A stretch of 64,000 bases of DNA from CAZGRP01 sp964527995 (GTDB lineage Bacteria > Zhuqueibacterota > Zhuqueibacteria > Oceanimicrobiales > CAZGRP01): positions 7,589-71,588 of the forward strand of contig CAZGRP010000016.1 of NCBI GenBank assembly GCA_964527995.1. The letters run 5' to 3'. The notes beneath the pieces are model-generated. The model was not told the origin of the DNA. It did no database searches and worked only from the letters and a program-made list of their open reading frames with translations. Both the position numbers and the translations under genes were made by a program. Below are positions 1 to 7,962 of this stretch, one piece after another. Each line of letters begins with the position of its first letter. Positions within the stretch are counted from its first letter, which is position 1.

Positions 1-93
1 CCGCCCGGAAAAGTGCGCCTGCACCTGGAACCAGGCGACGTGTTGAGTATCCGCACCCCCGGCGGAGGCGGCTGGGGGAAGGCTGAGGGCTGA
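1..93 (+). CDS. Hydantoinase B/oxoprolinase family protein, C-terminal end (partial)
   Basis: The open frame enters from the left edge and stops with TGA at 91-93. The 30 visible residues end in a Gly-rich GGGGWG segment preceded by LEPGDVLSIRTP, which is the characteristic end of the HyuB / 5-oxoprolinase B-type subunit (ATP-dependent hydrolysis of hydantoin or oxoproline rings, normally with a HyuA partner). The start, active region and partner lie outside the window. Identification rests on this short tail only. Confidence 0.6.
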   Translation, partial: PPGKVRLHLEPGDVLSIRTPGGGGWGKAEG

Positions 94-675
94 GGGAAGA
101 TGGTTGATGGACGATGAAGGATGCGGTTGCACCGAACCCTCGGGATTTGGATTCTGGGCTGCGGATCTCGGATTTCGGTGAGGAGTCTGCGATTCTATCG
201 CAGTGGATCTTTGGTCCAACGGACAAAGGCAGCCAACGGACTGCACGAGCGCGAGATCTCTGCCGACCAACTTTGCTCCGACATGCTGGTCAATGGCAGG
301 ATGGAGGCCTGTGCTTGAATCGATCCCGAAATTCCCAATCGCAGTTTCCAGCTTGTTGCGGCTTCTGCGGTCGGCCCCGTACCGACTTTAGCTCTGAGCC
401 CGGGAGTTCATTCGCGGGCGATGGCTGGCTTGGGAGCCGCGTATGGACGCGAATGCACGCGAATTGTGTGCTGCGGGTCGGTTCGATTGGTAAAGAGACA
501 GACCAGCGATGGCAGCCCAGTTCCAATTTCCAAGACCGCCTAAAGTCCCCCTTCGAAGGGGGAGTTAGGGGGATGTCAGGGGGATGGAAGATGGCTTGGA
601 ACGCCGCCTGCAGGCGGTAGCGGGCGTTTTCAATTTGGGATGTCGGATTTCGGATTGCAGCGGAGCGAGGCACGA
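94..675. other. Gene-poor spacer with degenerate repeats
   Basis: These 582 bases between the hyuB end and the HAD gene hold no frame with a good start, RBS and recognisable product. They contain imperfect direct repeats built from GGATTTNGGATT / TCGGATTTCGG units (around 141-180 and 628-658), a run of gATGnnnGATG units at 97-122, and the palindrome listed separately. The far right end of the window (63900-64000) carries similar ATGG/ATC-rich units in the opposite orientation. I see no terminator or promoter of good quality. Confidence 0.6.
546..563. repeat. REP-like palindrome
   Basis: TCCCCCTTCGAAGGGGGA is a perfect 18-base palindrome followed by a G-rich arm (GTTAGGGGGATGTCAGGGGG). This form, a C5-TTCGAA-G5 core with a G-rich trailer, resembles intergenic REP-like elements seen in many environmental genomes. 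A related but different palindrome lies at 52761-52788. Confidence 0.55.
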
Positions 676-1371
676 ATGAAACTTCTTCTTTTTGACATAG
701 ACGGCACCCTCCTGCACAGCGGTGGTGCCGGGCGCCGGGCGATGGACAAAGCCTTTGAGGAACTCTACGGCATTGCCGATGCCTTCCGCGGAATCGAAAT
801 GGCTGGAAAGACAGACACGTTGATACTCGAAGAGGCACTCCGCAAGTTTGGGCTTCCGGTCGAGGCCGACCAAGTTGCGGACTTCAAGCGGCGCTACTTC
901 GAGCTTTTGCGCCAGGAAATCCGCAGGCCCAGCGAACGCCAGCGGTTGATGCCCGGCATACGCGAGCTGCTGCAGCGCCTATCGCGCCACCCGAAGGTGA
1001 CTCTCGGCCTCCTCACTGGCAACTGGCGCGAAGGCGGCATGATCAAGTTGCGGCATTTTTCTCTGGCGGGCTTCTTCAAGCTCGGCGCCTTCGCCGAGGA
1101 CGCCCCCAGCAGAGACGAACTTGTCCCTGTAGCTGTGGAGCGCTACCGCGAGTTGACCGGAAAGACACCCGCACCAGACGACGTCTGGGTCATCGGCGAC
1201 ACGCCGCGCGACGTGGCCTGCGCTCGCCCGCATGGAGCCCGCGCCATCGCCGTTGCCACCGGACTTTTTTCTCTCGAAGATCTGGCGAAGTCGAGGCCGG
1301 ATGCCCTTTTCGCCGATTTTTCCAACCTCGAAGCCTTCCTCAGACTGCTTGAAAACACGCCTCTCACCTAG
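676..1371 (+). CDS. HAD-superfamily hydrolase (phosphoglycolate phosphatase-like)
   Basis: The 231-residue product begins MKLLLFDIDGTLL, which is HAD motif I with the nucleophile and general acid Asp pair (DIDGT). Motif II is LLTGNW, and the C-terminal acidic motif IV is GDTPRDVACA. A helical cap lies between motifs I and II. This is the usual size and order for Gph/PhnX-like phosphatases acting on small cytosolic phosphoesters. I place the start at ATG 676 because the HAD motif follows at once and GGAGCGAGG lies just upstream; the frame is open to 640. It appears monocistronic. The substrate cannot be read from the sequence. Confidence 0.85.
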   Translation: MKLLLFDIDGTLLHSGGAGRRAMDKAFEELYGIADAFRGIEMAGKTDTLILEEALRKFGLPVEADQVADFKRRYFELLRQEIRRPSERQRLMPGIRELLQRLSRHPKVTLGLLTGNWREGGMIKLRHFSLAGFFKLGAFAEDAPSRDELVPVAVERYRELTGKTPAPDDVWVIGDTPRDVACARPHGARAIAVATGLFSLEDLAKSRPDALFADFSNLEAFLRLLENTPLT

Positions 1372-1397
1372 GAATAAAGCTCCTCGGCGGGCCGTTA

Positions 1398-1472
1398 CAG
1401 GATTTGTGAGCCAGCCAGGAAGGCAAGAAGGCCGATGCGGCTCACCGACCCGACGCAGCCTTGCCTGCATCC
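1398..1472 (+). ncRNA. Candidate structured RNA with pseudoknot potential
   Basis: A perfect 7-bp helix GTGAGCC (1406-1412) / GGCTCAC (1439-1445) encloses AGGCAAG (1421-1427), which can pair perfectly with CTTGCCT (1460-1466) outside that helix. The result is an H-type pseudoknot. A short outer pairing GGAT (1400-1403) / ATCC (1469-1472) could close it. An intrinsic terminator follows 35 bases later. It matches no riboswitch class that I can recall. It could be a regulatory leader or the 3' end of the HAD transcript. Confidence 0.35.
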
Positions 1473-1506
1473 GAAAAATAGCGCAGTTCCGTTGATCCCT
1501 CCCCCA

Positions 1507-1541
1507 GGCCTCGGACCCCAAATGGGTTCGGGGCCTTTTTT
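1507..1541 (+). terminator. Intrinsic terminator
   Basis: GGCCTCGGACCC and GGGTTCGGGGCC form a 12-bp stem (two G-T pairs) with a short AAAT loop, followed directly by TTTTTT. It would end the HAD transcript, or act as the expression platform of the structured region before it. Confidence 0.8.
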
Positions 1542-1572
1542 GAGGCTACCCCCAGGCCAGAAAAAAATCGCG

Positions 1573-1601
1573 TTGACTCTTGTTACCATTTCGTTTATCT
1601 T
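1573..1601 (+). promoter_or_regulatory. Sigma-70-type promoter for the NHL gene
   Basis: TTGACT (1573-1578), a 17-base spacer, then TATCTT (1596-1601). The expected transcription start, about 7 bases on, falls on or next to ATG 1607, so the mRNA would be leaderless. Confidence 0.65.
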
Positions 1602-1606
1602 TTGAC

Positions 1607-2581
1607 ATGCGTTTCCGTTCGCTACATCGCCGGCCTGCCGATCCGCCCCGCTGTGCGCTCTGGCTGCTCGCCGGCGTCCTGTTGCTGCCGGTTGTGCCGG
1701 CCCAGGGACAGGAGGTGCCATTGCTGCGACTGCGGTCGCTGAGGGTGGTCGCTGACGGCGAGTTGATGGGCCGGCCTCTGCGTTATCCCGAGGCGATGTC
1801 GGTCGCCCCTGATGGGCGTCTCTATCTTGCCGACACAGGCAACAACCGACTGCTCCTCCTCAACCGCCAGGGTGAGGTGGTGCGCGAGGTTGCCGGGTTC
1901 GGATGGGGCAAGGACCAGTTCGACCGGCCGGTTGACATCTTTGCCAGTTCCGGACTGGACGCTTTCGTTGCGGACTACAACAACCGCCGTGTCCTCCGCT
2001 ACGACAAAGATCTGAACTATCTCTCCTCCTTCACCGCCGGAGAAGGGAAAGAGTCCGAACTCCAGCTTGGCTACCCTTCGGGAGTGGCCCTGTCGTCACA
2101 TGGGGAGCTGTTTGTGGTGGACAACGAGAACCGCCGGGTGCTGAAGATTGATTCCTTCGGCGTGCCCGAATTCAGTTTCGGCGACTTCAGCTATGGCGAC
2201 GGCAGCCTGGAAGATCCGCAGCGGATTGAGATCAGCCACGACGACGTGATCTACGTCAGCGATCGCGGCCGGCATTGTGTGATGACCTACGACTACTACG
2301 GCAATTATCTCGGCCGCATCGGCCAGGGGGTGCTCGTCTCACCAATGGGACTTCGCTGGGAGGAAGGCAGGCTATGGGTGGCAGATGTGGAAGGCGACCA
2401 GATCGTCCTTTTCGACAGCGACGGGAAGGCCTTGGGGCGATGGAACGTGCCGGGCGATGGCCTGGGGGCTCTGGATGGCCCGATTGACGTGGACGTCTAC
2501 AACGGCAACGTGTACGTTCTTGAACGCGACAGCCAGCGCATCCAGGTCTTTGACTGGCTTGGCTCGCCGCGACGGCCCTAG
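1607..2581 (+). CDS. Secreted NHL-repeat six-bladed beta-propeller protein
   Basis: The 324-residue product has an N-terminal signal segment (hydrophobic LWLLAGVLLLPVV, then PAQGQE) and then repeated propeller blades of the NHL/SMP-30 kind. Examples are PDGRLYLADTGNNRLLLLN, FVADYNNRRVLRYD, FVVDNENRRVLKID, YVSDRGRHCVMTYD and WVADVEGDQIVLFD. It probably acts in the periplasm or at the outer membrane as a binding scaffold. ATG 1607 is the only sensible start, although it has no Shine-Dalgarno and sits 5 bases after the -10 box. A large barrel-like gene and an Omp85 gene follow on the same strand, which suggests a shared envelope role. The ligand is unknown. Confidence 0.8.
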   Translation: MRFRSLHRRPADPPRCALWLLAGVLLLPVVPAQGQEVPLLRLRSLRVVADGELMGRPLRYPEAMSVAPDGRLYLADTGNNRLLLLNRQGEVVREVAGFGWGKDQFDRPVDIFASSGLDAFVADYNNRRVLRYDKDLNYLSSFTAGEGKESELQLGYPSGVALSSHGELFVVDNENRRVLKIDSFGVPEFSFGDFSYGDGSLEDPQRIEISHDDVIYVSDRGRHCVMTYDYYGNYLGRIGQGVLVSPMGLRWEEGRLWVADVEGDQIVLFDSDGKALGRWNVPGDGLGALDGPIDVDVYNGNVYVLERDSQRIQVFDWLGSPRRP

Positions 2582-2641
2582 CCCGTCGTTCGGGCATCAG
2601 GAGTCCCTGTCGCTACAACAATCGTTTGCGGTGGTTAGTGC

Positions 2642-5600
2642 ATGAGGGGCCTTTTCGCAACCTTCCTGCTGTTCTCGGTCCTCCCCTCATTGTTGCAGGC
2701 TCAGGATCCGCCTGATTCTGCTCCCCCTGCCAGCCTTTCTTTGAGAACGGTCCAAATCGAATTGAGGCCCGACAGTTTGGACTATGAACTGGCAGACAGC
2801 CTCGTGGTCCCAGGATCGGAGCGTCTCTGGGTCGGCGCTGATACCCTCCGGCCGGGTGTCGACTACTCGTTCGACTATGTCCGGGGCTGGCTGCATCTCA
2901 GGCAGAAGGAATTTGCCGGCCGGACCTTGCATGTCCGTTACCTTCGGCTTCCCGTCCCCCTTCCAATCCACTACCGCCATCGCCGGCCCGTGGTGGTGTC
3001 GACAGATTCCCTGGAACGAGAGCGGATCGTGGCTGCACTGGCCAAGCAACCGAGGGTGCAAAGACGGCGGGAGTCTGCGGCAAACCTGCGCAAGTCCGGC
3101 AGTCTTGTGCGCGGAGTTACCATCGGTAGCAACCAGGCCCTCACAGTCAACTCGGGATTGCGCCTGCAGCTGTCTGGTCGCGTCGGCAGGGATGTTCAGG
3201 TGGTTGCCTCTTTGACCGATCAGAATACGCCGATCCAGCCTGAAGGCAACACCCAGACGCTGCGCGAGATCGACAAGGTTTTCGTCAAGATTGGTTCCAG
3301 TCGCATGCAGGCGACGCTCGGTGACTTCGACCTGCGCTACAGCGGAACAGAATTCGCCCGCTACGAGCGCAAGCTGCAGGGTGCCATGGGCAGCGCCCGG
3401 CTCGGGAATGCCGAAGTCACGATCTCCGGCGCTGTGTCACGAGGCAAATTCACCACCAACCAGTTCCTCGGACAGGAGGGAAATCAGGGTCCCTATCAGT
3501 TGCGCGGGGAGCGCGGCGAGGTGAACATCATTGTCCTCGCCGGCACAGAACGGGTGTACGTGGACGGCGAGCTGATGACGCGAGGGGAGGACCATGATTA
3601 CGTCATCGAGTACGGCAACGGCCAGATCACATTTACGAGGAATCGACTGATCACCGCCGACTCGCGGATCACGGTGGATTTCCAGTACTCCGCCGAGCAC
3701 TTTCGCCGTAATCTGTACAGCGCGTCTGCCCGGGCACGAGGCCTCAATAACCGTCTCTCCATCGGCGCCACGCTGCTGCGTGAGAGCGACGACAAGAGCA
3801 ACCCCCTCGACTTTACCCTGCGGAAGGAGGAACTTTCGCGGCTCCAGGCGGCGGGCGACAATCCGGATTCGACTGTGGTGGATGGGTGGCGCTTCGTGGG
3901 TCAGGGCGAAGGCCCATACGTGCGCGACGAGGCCACGGGAGTGTTCGATTATGTCGGACCCGGCAAGGGAGACTACGTGGTCACGTTTTCGTTTGTGGGC
4001 CGCGGCAAAGGCGACTACGACTTCCAGGGTCTCGGCAACTACCGGTTCGTGGGCAAGGGTCAGGGCAGCTACCTGCCAATCATCCTATTGACGCCCGCCC
4101 AGCGCCACGAGGTGGCCGACATCGATCTTCGCCTCGAACCGAGCAAGGCCCTCTCTCTGACTGCAGAGATGGCCAGCAGTCTCTTCGACGCCAACCTCTA
4201 TTCGAGCCGCGACGACGGCGACAATCGCGGCATCGCCGCTCAACTGGGGCTATCCTACCAGCCGGATCGACTCAGGCTTGCAGGCCGATCGCTGGGGCGC
4301 CTGCGGTTTGGAGCCCGTTATCGGCGCAAGAATCGCCGCTTCCGCGACATCGATCGCACGACCATCGTCGAGTATGCACGGCAGTGGGATTTGCCAGGAA
4401 CGCTTCGCTCGCCCGAAGAGACGGTCACGGAATTCGAGACCTCCTACGAGCCGACTGCGGGCTTTTCCATGCGGGGCGGCCTCGGGCGACTGGCAAAGGG
4501 AGGCACATTCCGCTCCAACCGGTGGGAGCTGGAGACTCGTCTCGACAGACAGGGCCTGCCCCGTTTCGACTACCGCATCGAGAGGATCAGCCGTAACGAC
4601 CAAGAGAGAGTCGATCGGACTCTGTGGTTGCGGCAGCGCGGTAGCGCCAGCGTCAGCGTTGGCAAGCTCCGGCCCTTTGTGAGCTATGAGGGCGAAATCA
4701 AGAAAGAGAGTCGGGGTGATACGCTGCAAGGCGGGTTCCGTTTCAACGACGTGATCACTGGCATCGAGCTGAAGCGGTGGCGCGGCATGTCGCTGCTGGC
4801 CCAGTTCGGCGTACGCGATGATGATCAACGCCTCGGGGGGATCTTCAAGAACAGGTCTGTGGCCACCACTCGCCAGGTTCGCTGGCAACTTCACGGCTGG
4901 CGTACCCTCAGTGCCGACGTCTCTTTCGTGCACCGGACCCGCAACTTCGCCGACCCCTCACTGCAAAGTACGCGCACAGACTTGGCGGACGTGCGTGTGA
5001 CCTTTGCGCCCCTGCACCGCGCCCTCGAATCCAAATGGTACTACCAGATCAACAACACCCGGGTGGCGCGCCAGGAGCGGGTTTTCATCAAGGTGGGCGA
5101 AGGCCAGGGTAACTACCGCTTTGATCCTAATTTCAACGAATATGTGCCGGACTCGTTCGGCGACTATGTTCTGAGGATCTTCGCTACGGACCAATTCGTT
5201 CCGGTGATCGACCTGCGCGCCAGCATGAACCTTCGGTTCGAGCCCGCCAGGCTGCTGGTACGTTCCGGGCAGCGCCGCGATGACTTCTGGAGAAAATATC
5301 TGAGTCCGGTGTCCACAGAAACCCTGGTGCGCATCGAGGAGAAGAGCAGGGAATCCGACGTCTGGCAAATCTACCGCCTGAATCTGAGCCACTTTCAGCG
5401 CGAGTCAACGTCCGTGGCGGGGCTGATCCAGTTGCGCCAGGATCTCTACCTGTGGCGCAATCGCCGCGATCATTCCGTGCGATTGCGATATGAGAGCCGG
5501 CGTGAGTTGAACAATCAATTCCTGGAAGGCGGGCAACGCCGGAGGCTGGCCGAGACGTCTGCGCGGCTCAATTTTCGGCTGGGTCCGCGTCTGGCCAGCC

Positions 5601-6070
5601 AGGTGGATCTGATCCATCGCCGGCTGGAGCGGCGGTTTGCCTCCCGCAGTCGCCCCGACCGGGACATCGCGTCGGATCAGGTGGTTCTCGATTTGAGCTA
5701 CCGGCCGCGGCCCGCTCTGGAGCTGGCTCTGCGTTCCATCGTCGGTCTGGACCGCGATCGAGAGCCAAAGCCGGATACGCGCGTTCGGCGGTTCGATCTT
5801 GCGCCACGGATGTCGTATGCCCTCAGCCGCCAGGGCCGCATCCGGGCCGAGGTCAGCCTGACCAGGGTGACCGCCGAGCCGGGGAATCGCTTCATCCCGT
5901 TTGAGATGGCGGGTGGCCGGCGTGTGGGTACCACAGCCGCATGGAGCGTGGGCTTCAACTACCGCTTCGCCAGCAACGTGATGTTGAACCTGAGCTACAA
6001 TGGCCGAAAGGAGCAAGGGCGCCCCGACACGATCCATGTCGGTCGCGCTGAGGTGAGAGCTTTCTTTTGA
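2642..6070 (+). CDS. Very large predicted outer-membrane beta-barrel protein
   Basis: The 1142-residue product has a signal peptide (FATFLLFSVLPSLLQAQ). An N-terminal beta-rich region (about 30-110) leads to a motif typical of FCB surface proteins, LTDQNTPIQPEGNTQTLREIDKVFVKIG (about 185-220). After about residue 350 long alternating strands rich in Arg, Tyr and Phe run to a terminal Phe-Phe (RAEVRAFF), as expected for a barrel inserted by the BAM machinery. A cluster of VGxGxGxY repeats lies at about 415-480 and another copy at about 820. No enzymatic motif is visible. It lies between the NHL protein and the Omp85 protein. The family is uncharacterised to my knowledge; the barrel is inferred from the strand pattern. 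Confidence 0.7.
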   Translation: MRGLFATFLLFSVLPSLLQAQDPPDSAPPASLSLRTVQIELRPDSLDYELADSLVVPGSERLWVGADTLRPGVDYSFDYVRGWLHLRQKEFAGRTLHVRYLRLPVPLPIHYRHRRPVVVSTDSLERERIVAALAKQPRVQRRRESAANLRKSGSLVRGVTIGSNQALTVNSGLRLQLSGRVGRDVQVVASLTDQNTPIQPEGNTQTLREIDKVFVKIGSSRMQATLGDFDLRYSGTEFARYERKLQGAMGSARLGNAEVTISGAVSRGKFTTNQFLGQEGNQGPYQLRGERGEVNIIVLAGTERVYVDGELMTRGEDHDYVIEYGNGQITFTRNRLITADSRITVDFQYSAEHFRRNLYSASARARGLNNRLSIGATLLRESDDKSNPLDFTLRKEELSRLQAAGDNPDSTVVDGWRFVGQGEGPYVRDEATGVFDYVGPGKGDYVVTFSFVGRGKGDYDFQGLGNYRFVGKGQGSYLPIILLTPAQRHEVADIDLRLEPSKALSLTAEMASSLFDANLYSSRDDGDNRGIAAQLGLSYQPDRLRLAGRSLGRLRFGARYRRKNRRFRDIDRTTIVEYARQWDLPGTLRSPEETVTEFETSYEPTAGFSMRGGLGRLAKGGTFRSNRWELETRLDRQGLPRFDYRIERISRNDQERVDRTLWLRQRGSASVSVGKLRPFVSYEGEIKKESRGDTLQGGFRFNDVITGIELKRWRGMSLLAQFGVRDDDQRLGGIFKNRSVATTRQVRWQLHGWRTLSADVSFVHRTRNFADPSLQSTRTDLADVRVTFAPLHRALESKWYYQINNTRVARQERVFIKVGEGQGNYRFDPNFNEYVPDSFGDYVLRIFATDQFVPVIDLRASMNLRFEPARLLVRSGQRRDDFWRKYLSPVSTETLVRIEEKSRESDVWQIYRLNLSHFQRESTSVAGLIQLRQDLYLWRNRRDHSVRLRYESRRELNNQFLEGGQRRRLAETSARLNFRLGPRLASQVDLIHRRLERRFASRSRPDRDIASDQVVLDLSYRPRPALELALRSIVGLDRDREPKPDTRVRRFDLAPRMSYALSRQGRIRAEVSLTRVTAEPGNRFIPFEMAGGRRVGTTAAWSVGFNYRFASNVMLNLSYNGRKEQGRPDTIHVGRAEVRAFF

Positions 6071-6100
6071 CCGTACCTCTGTCCTCTGTGTCTGAGGGAG

Positions 6101-7861
6101 ATGAAACACATCCGCTACATCATTCTTCTCGCCTGGCTGACGGTCGCGGCCTCGGGTGCGGCTAGCCAAGACCATTCGGCTGCACCGGTCCGAAGTATCA
6201 AAATCCGCAGTCAAGGTGCTCTACCGACTCGACAGCTCGAGGGCTGGCTTGGCCTGCAGCGCGGCAAGCCGCTGACGGAAGAAGCCCTCCAGGATGGCTT
6301 GCGCCGCCTGCTGAGCCATCTTCAGGACGAAGGGTATTTTTTCGCCCGAGTCGATTCGGTGCATCGAACGGTGGTGCGGCGTGGCACGGCGGTCGAGGTG
6401 ACGATCTCGGAGGGTCCCCAGGTCGTCCTCGGCCAGGTCCGATTTGAGGGGGTCGACGGGGAGGAAAGACGACGGATTGATCGGCAATGGCGTCTCTCCC
6501 CCGGCCGACTGTTGTCGGGGGCGGAACTGAAGGAGCAACTGCATCGGATCGTGCGATCCTACGAGGATCGTGGCTATCCCTACTGTAGCATCGAGTTGGT
6601 GCGGATGGAGCTGGCAGGGCGGGACGGGCCGGGCAAGCAGGCTCTCGACCTGGTGTTACAGGTGCGCCGCGGCCCGAAGGTAGTGATCTCGAAGATCGAC
6701 GTGCGCGGCAACACGCAGACGCGCCGCAACATCATTTTGCGGGAGTTGGGAGTTCGACCCGGCGACGTGTACAGTCAGAAACGGGTTGACGAGATTCCGA
6801 GGAGGCTGCAAAGCCTCGGCTACTTCAAAGAGGTGGAGGAGCCAGTGCTGTTGCAGCATCCAGACGGAAGCAGCCGCCTGGTGGTTACCGTGGTGGAGGG
6901 CAACAACAATCGCTTCGACGGCGTCTTGGGATACAATCCCGGCACGGCGAGAGGGCGCGGCTTCTTGACCGGCCTGGTCGATGTGTCCTTTGGCAATCTG
7001 TTCGGCACCGGCCGCCAGGTCGCGGTCCGTTGGGAAAAGCGCAGCCGGCAGACACAGCAATTCCAGTTGTCGTATCGCGAGCCCTGGGTGGCAGGGCTGC
7101 CGCTGAATGCGGGGATTGGTTTCGAACAGCTCGCTCAGGACACCAGCTATGTGCAGCGCGGGTGGTTCATCGACTTGCAGATCCCCGTGGCCGAACGCCT
7201 GTTCGTCTCGGGGCGGTTGAGTGGTGAAAGCGTCACTCCAGACTCCGCGGGCTCTCGATTTTACGCTGTTCCTCGGAGTCGCGCTCTGTCGGTCGGCTTT
7301 TCTTTGAAGTACCAAACGGTGAACGACCCCCTAAATCCGCGCTCCGGCGTGCTTTACGCCACCAGCGTGGAAACGGGCCGCAAGAGGATCGATCCTCTGC
7401 CCGGTGAGGGAGCGAGCCGGAGTTTCACTCGTAAGCGCCTTTCTCTCGACTTCGAGGCCTATGTGGAGCCGATACGCTGGCAGGTGATTGCGGTGGCTTT
7501 CCACGGCAGGCAAGTCACAACCGGCGAGCCCCGCGTGTCGCTCTCTGACCAGTACCGCCTGGGCGGCGCCCTGACTCTGCGCGGATACCGCGAAGAGCAA
7601 TTCCGTGGTTCCAGGGTCGCCTGGTCGAATCTGGAGTATCGCTACCTCCTGGGTCCCGCGTCGCGGGCCTTCGTGTTTCTCGATGCCGGCTACTTCTGGC
7701 GGCGGGAAGCGACGGCGGCGGTGCGAGGGTTCAAGCTGGGATACGGCATCGGCGTCAGCATGGCTACCCGTCTTGGCATGCTCAGCATTGCCTACGGCCT
7801 CGGTCAAGGCGACGGGCTTATGGACGGCAAGGTGCACCTGCGGCTGGTGAACCGATTCTAA
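6101..7861 (+). CDS. Omp85/BamA-TamA family outer-membrane protein
   Basis: 586 residues: signal peptide (IILLAWLTVAASGAASQ), about three POTRA-like repeats (roughly 27-95, 100-185 and 190-265, the last with the KIDVRGNTQTRRNIILRELGVRPGD signature), then a C-terminal 16-strand barrel carrying LRGYREEQFRG, the loop-6 (V/I/L)RG(F/Y) motif of the superfamily. The protein ends in Phe (LRLVNRF). Such proteins insert or translocate beta-barrel proteins at the outer membrane. It is shorter than housekeeping BamA (about 750-800 residues, five POTRA), so it is probably a specialised TamA-like or client-specific insertase. The large barrel gene 30 bases upstream is a natural client. GAGGGAG precedes ATG 6101. 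Confidence 0.85.
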   Translation: MKHIRYIILLAWLTVAASGAASQDHSAAPVRSIKIRSQGALPTRQLEGWLGLQRGKPLTEEALQDGLRRLLSHLQDEGYFFARVDSVHRTVVRRGTAVEVTISEGPQVVLGQVRFEGVDGEERRRIDRQWRLSPGRLLSGAELKEQLHRIVRSYEDRGYPYCSIELVRMELAGRDGPGKQALDLVLQVRRGPKVVISKIDVRGNTQTRRNIILRELGVRPGDVYSQKRVDEIPRRLQSLGYFKEVEEPVLLQHPDGSSRLVVTVVEGNNNRFDGVLGYNPGTARGRGFLTGLVDVSFGNLFGTGRQVAVRWEKRSRQTQQFQLSYREPWVAGLPLNAGIGFEQLAQDTSYVQRGWFIDLQIPVAERLFVSGRLSGESVTPDSAGSRFYAVPRSRALSVGFSLKYQTVNDPLNPRSGVLYATSVETGRKRIDPLPGEGASRSFTRKRLSLDFEAYVEPIRWQVIAVAFHGRQVTTGEPRVSLSDQYRLGGALTLRGYREEQFRGSRVAWSNLEYRYLLGPASRAFVFLDAGYFWRREATAAVRGFKLGYGIGVSMATRLGMLSIAYGLGQGDGLMDGKVHLRLVNRF

Positions 7862-7962
7862 AAGACGTGGGTATCGGCGAGGAGGGAGCGCCGGTCCTAC
7901 AGCGGCCTTGTCTTGGTTGGTCAAGTGGATGATGGAGCCAGCAAATCGCAGCACGCTCAGGA

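Noticed and set aside
114..620. Open frames in the first spacer
   Set aside because: They contain the repeat tracts, lack an RBS and resemble no protein family.
1398..1472. Known riboswitch classes (c-di-GMP-I, cobalamin, Moco) and tRNA or SRP RNA for the structured region
   Set aside because: Conserved core bases of those classes are not in place, so I left it as an unassigned structure.
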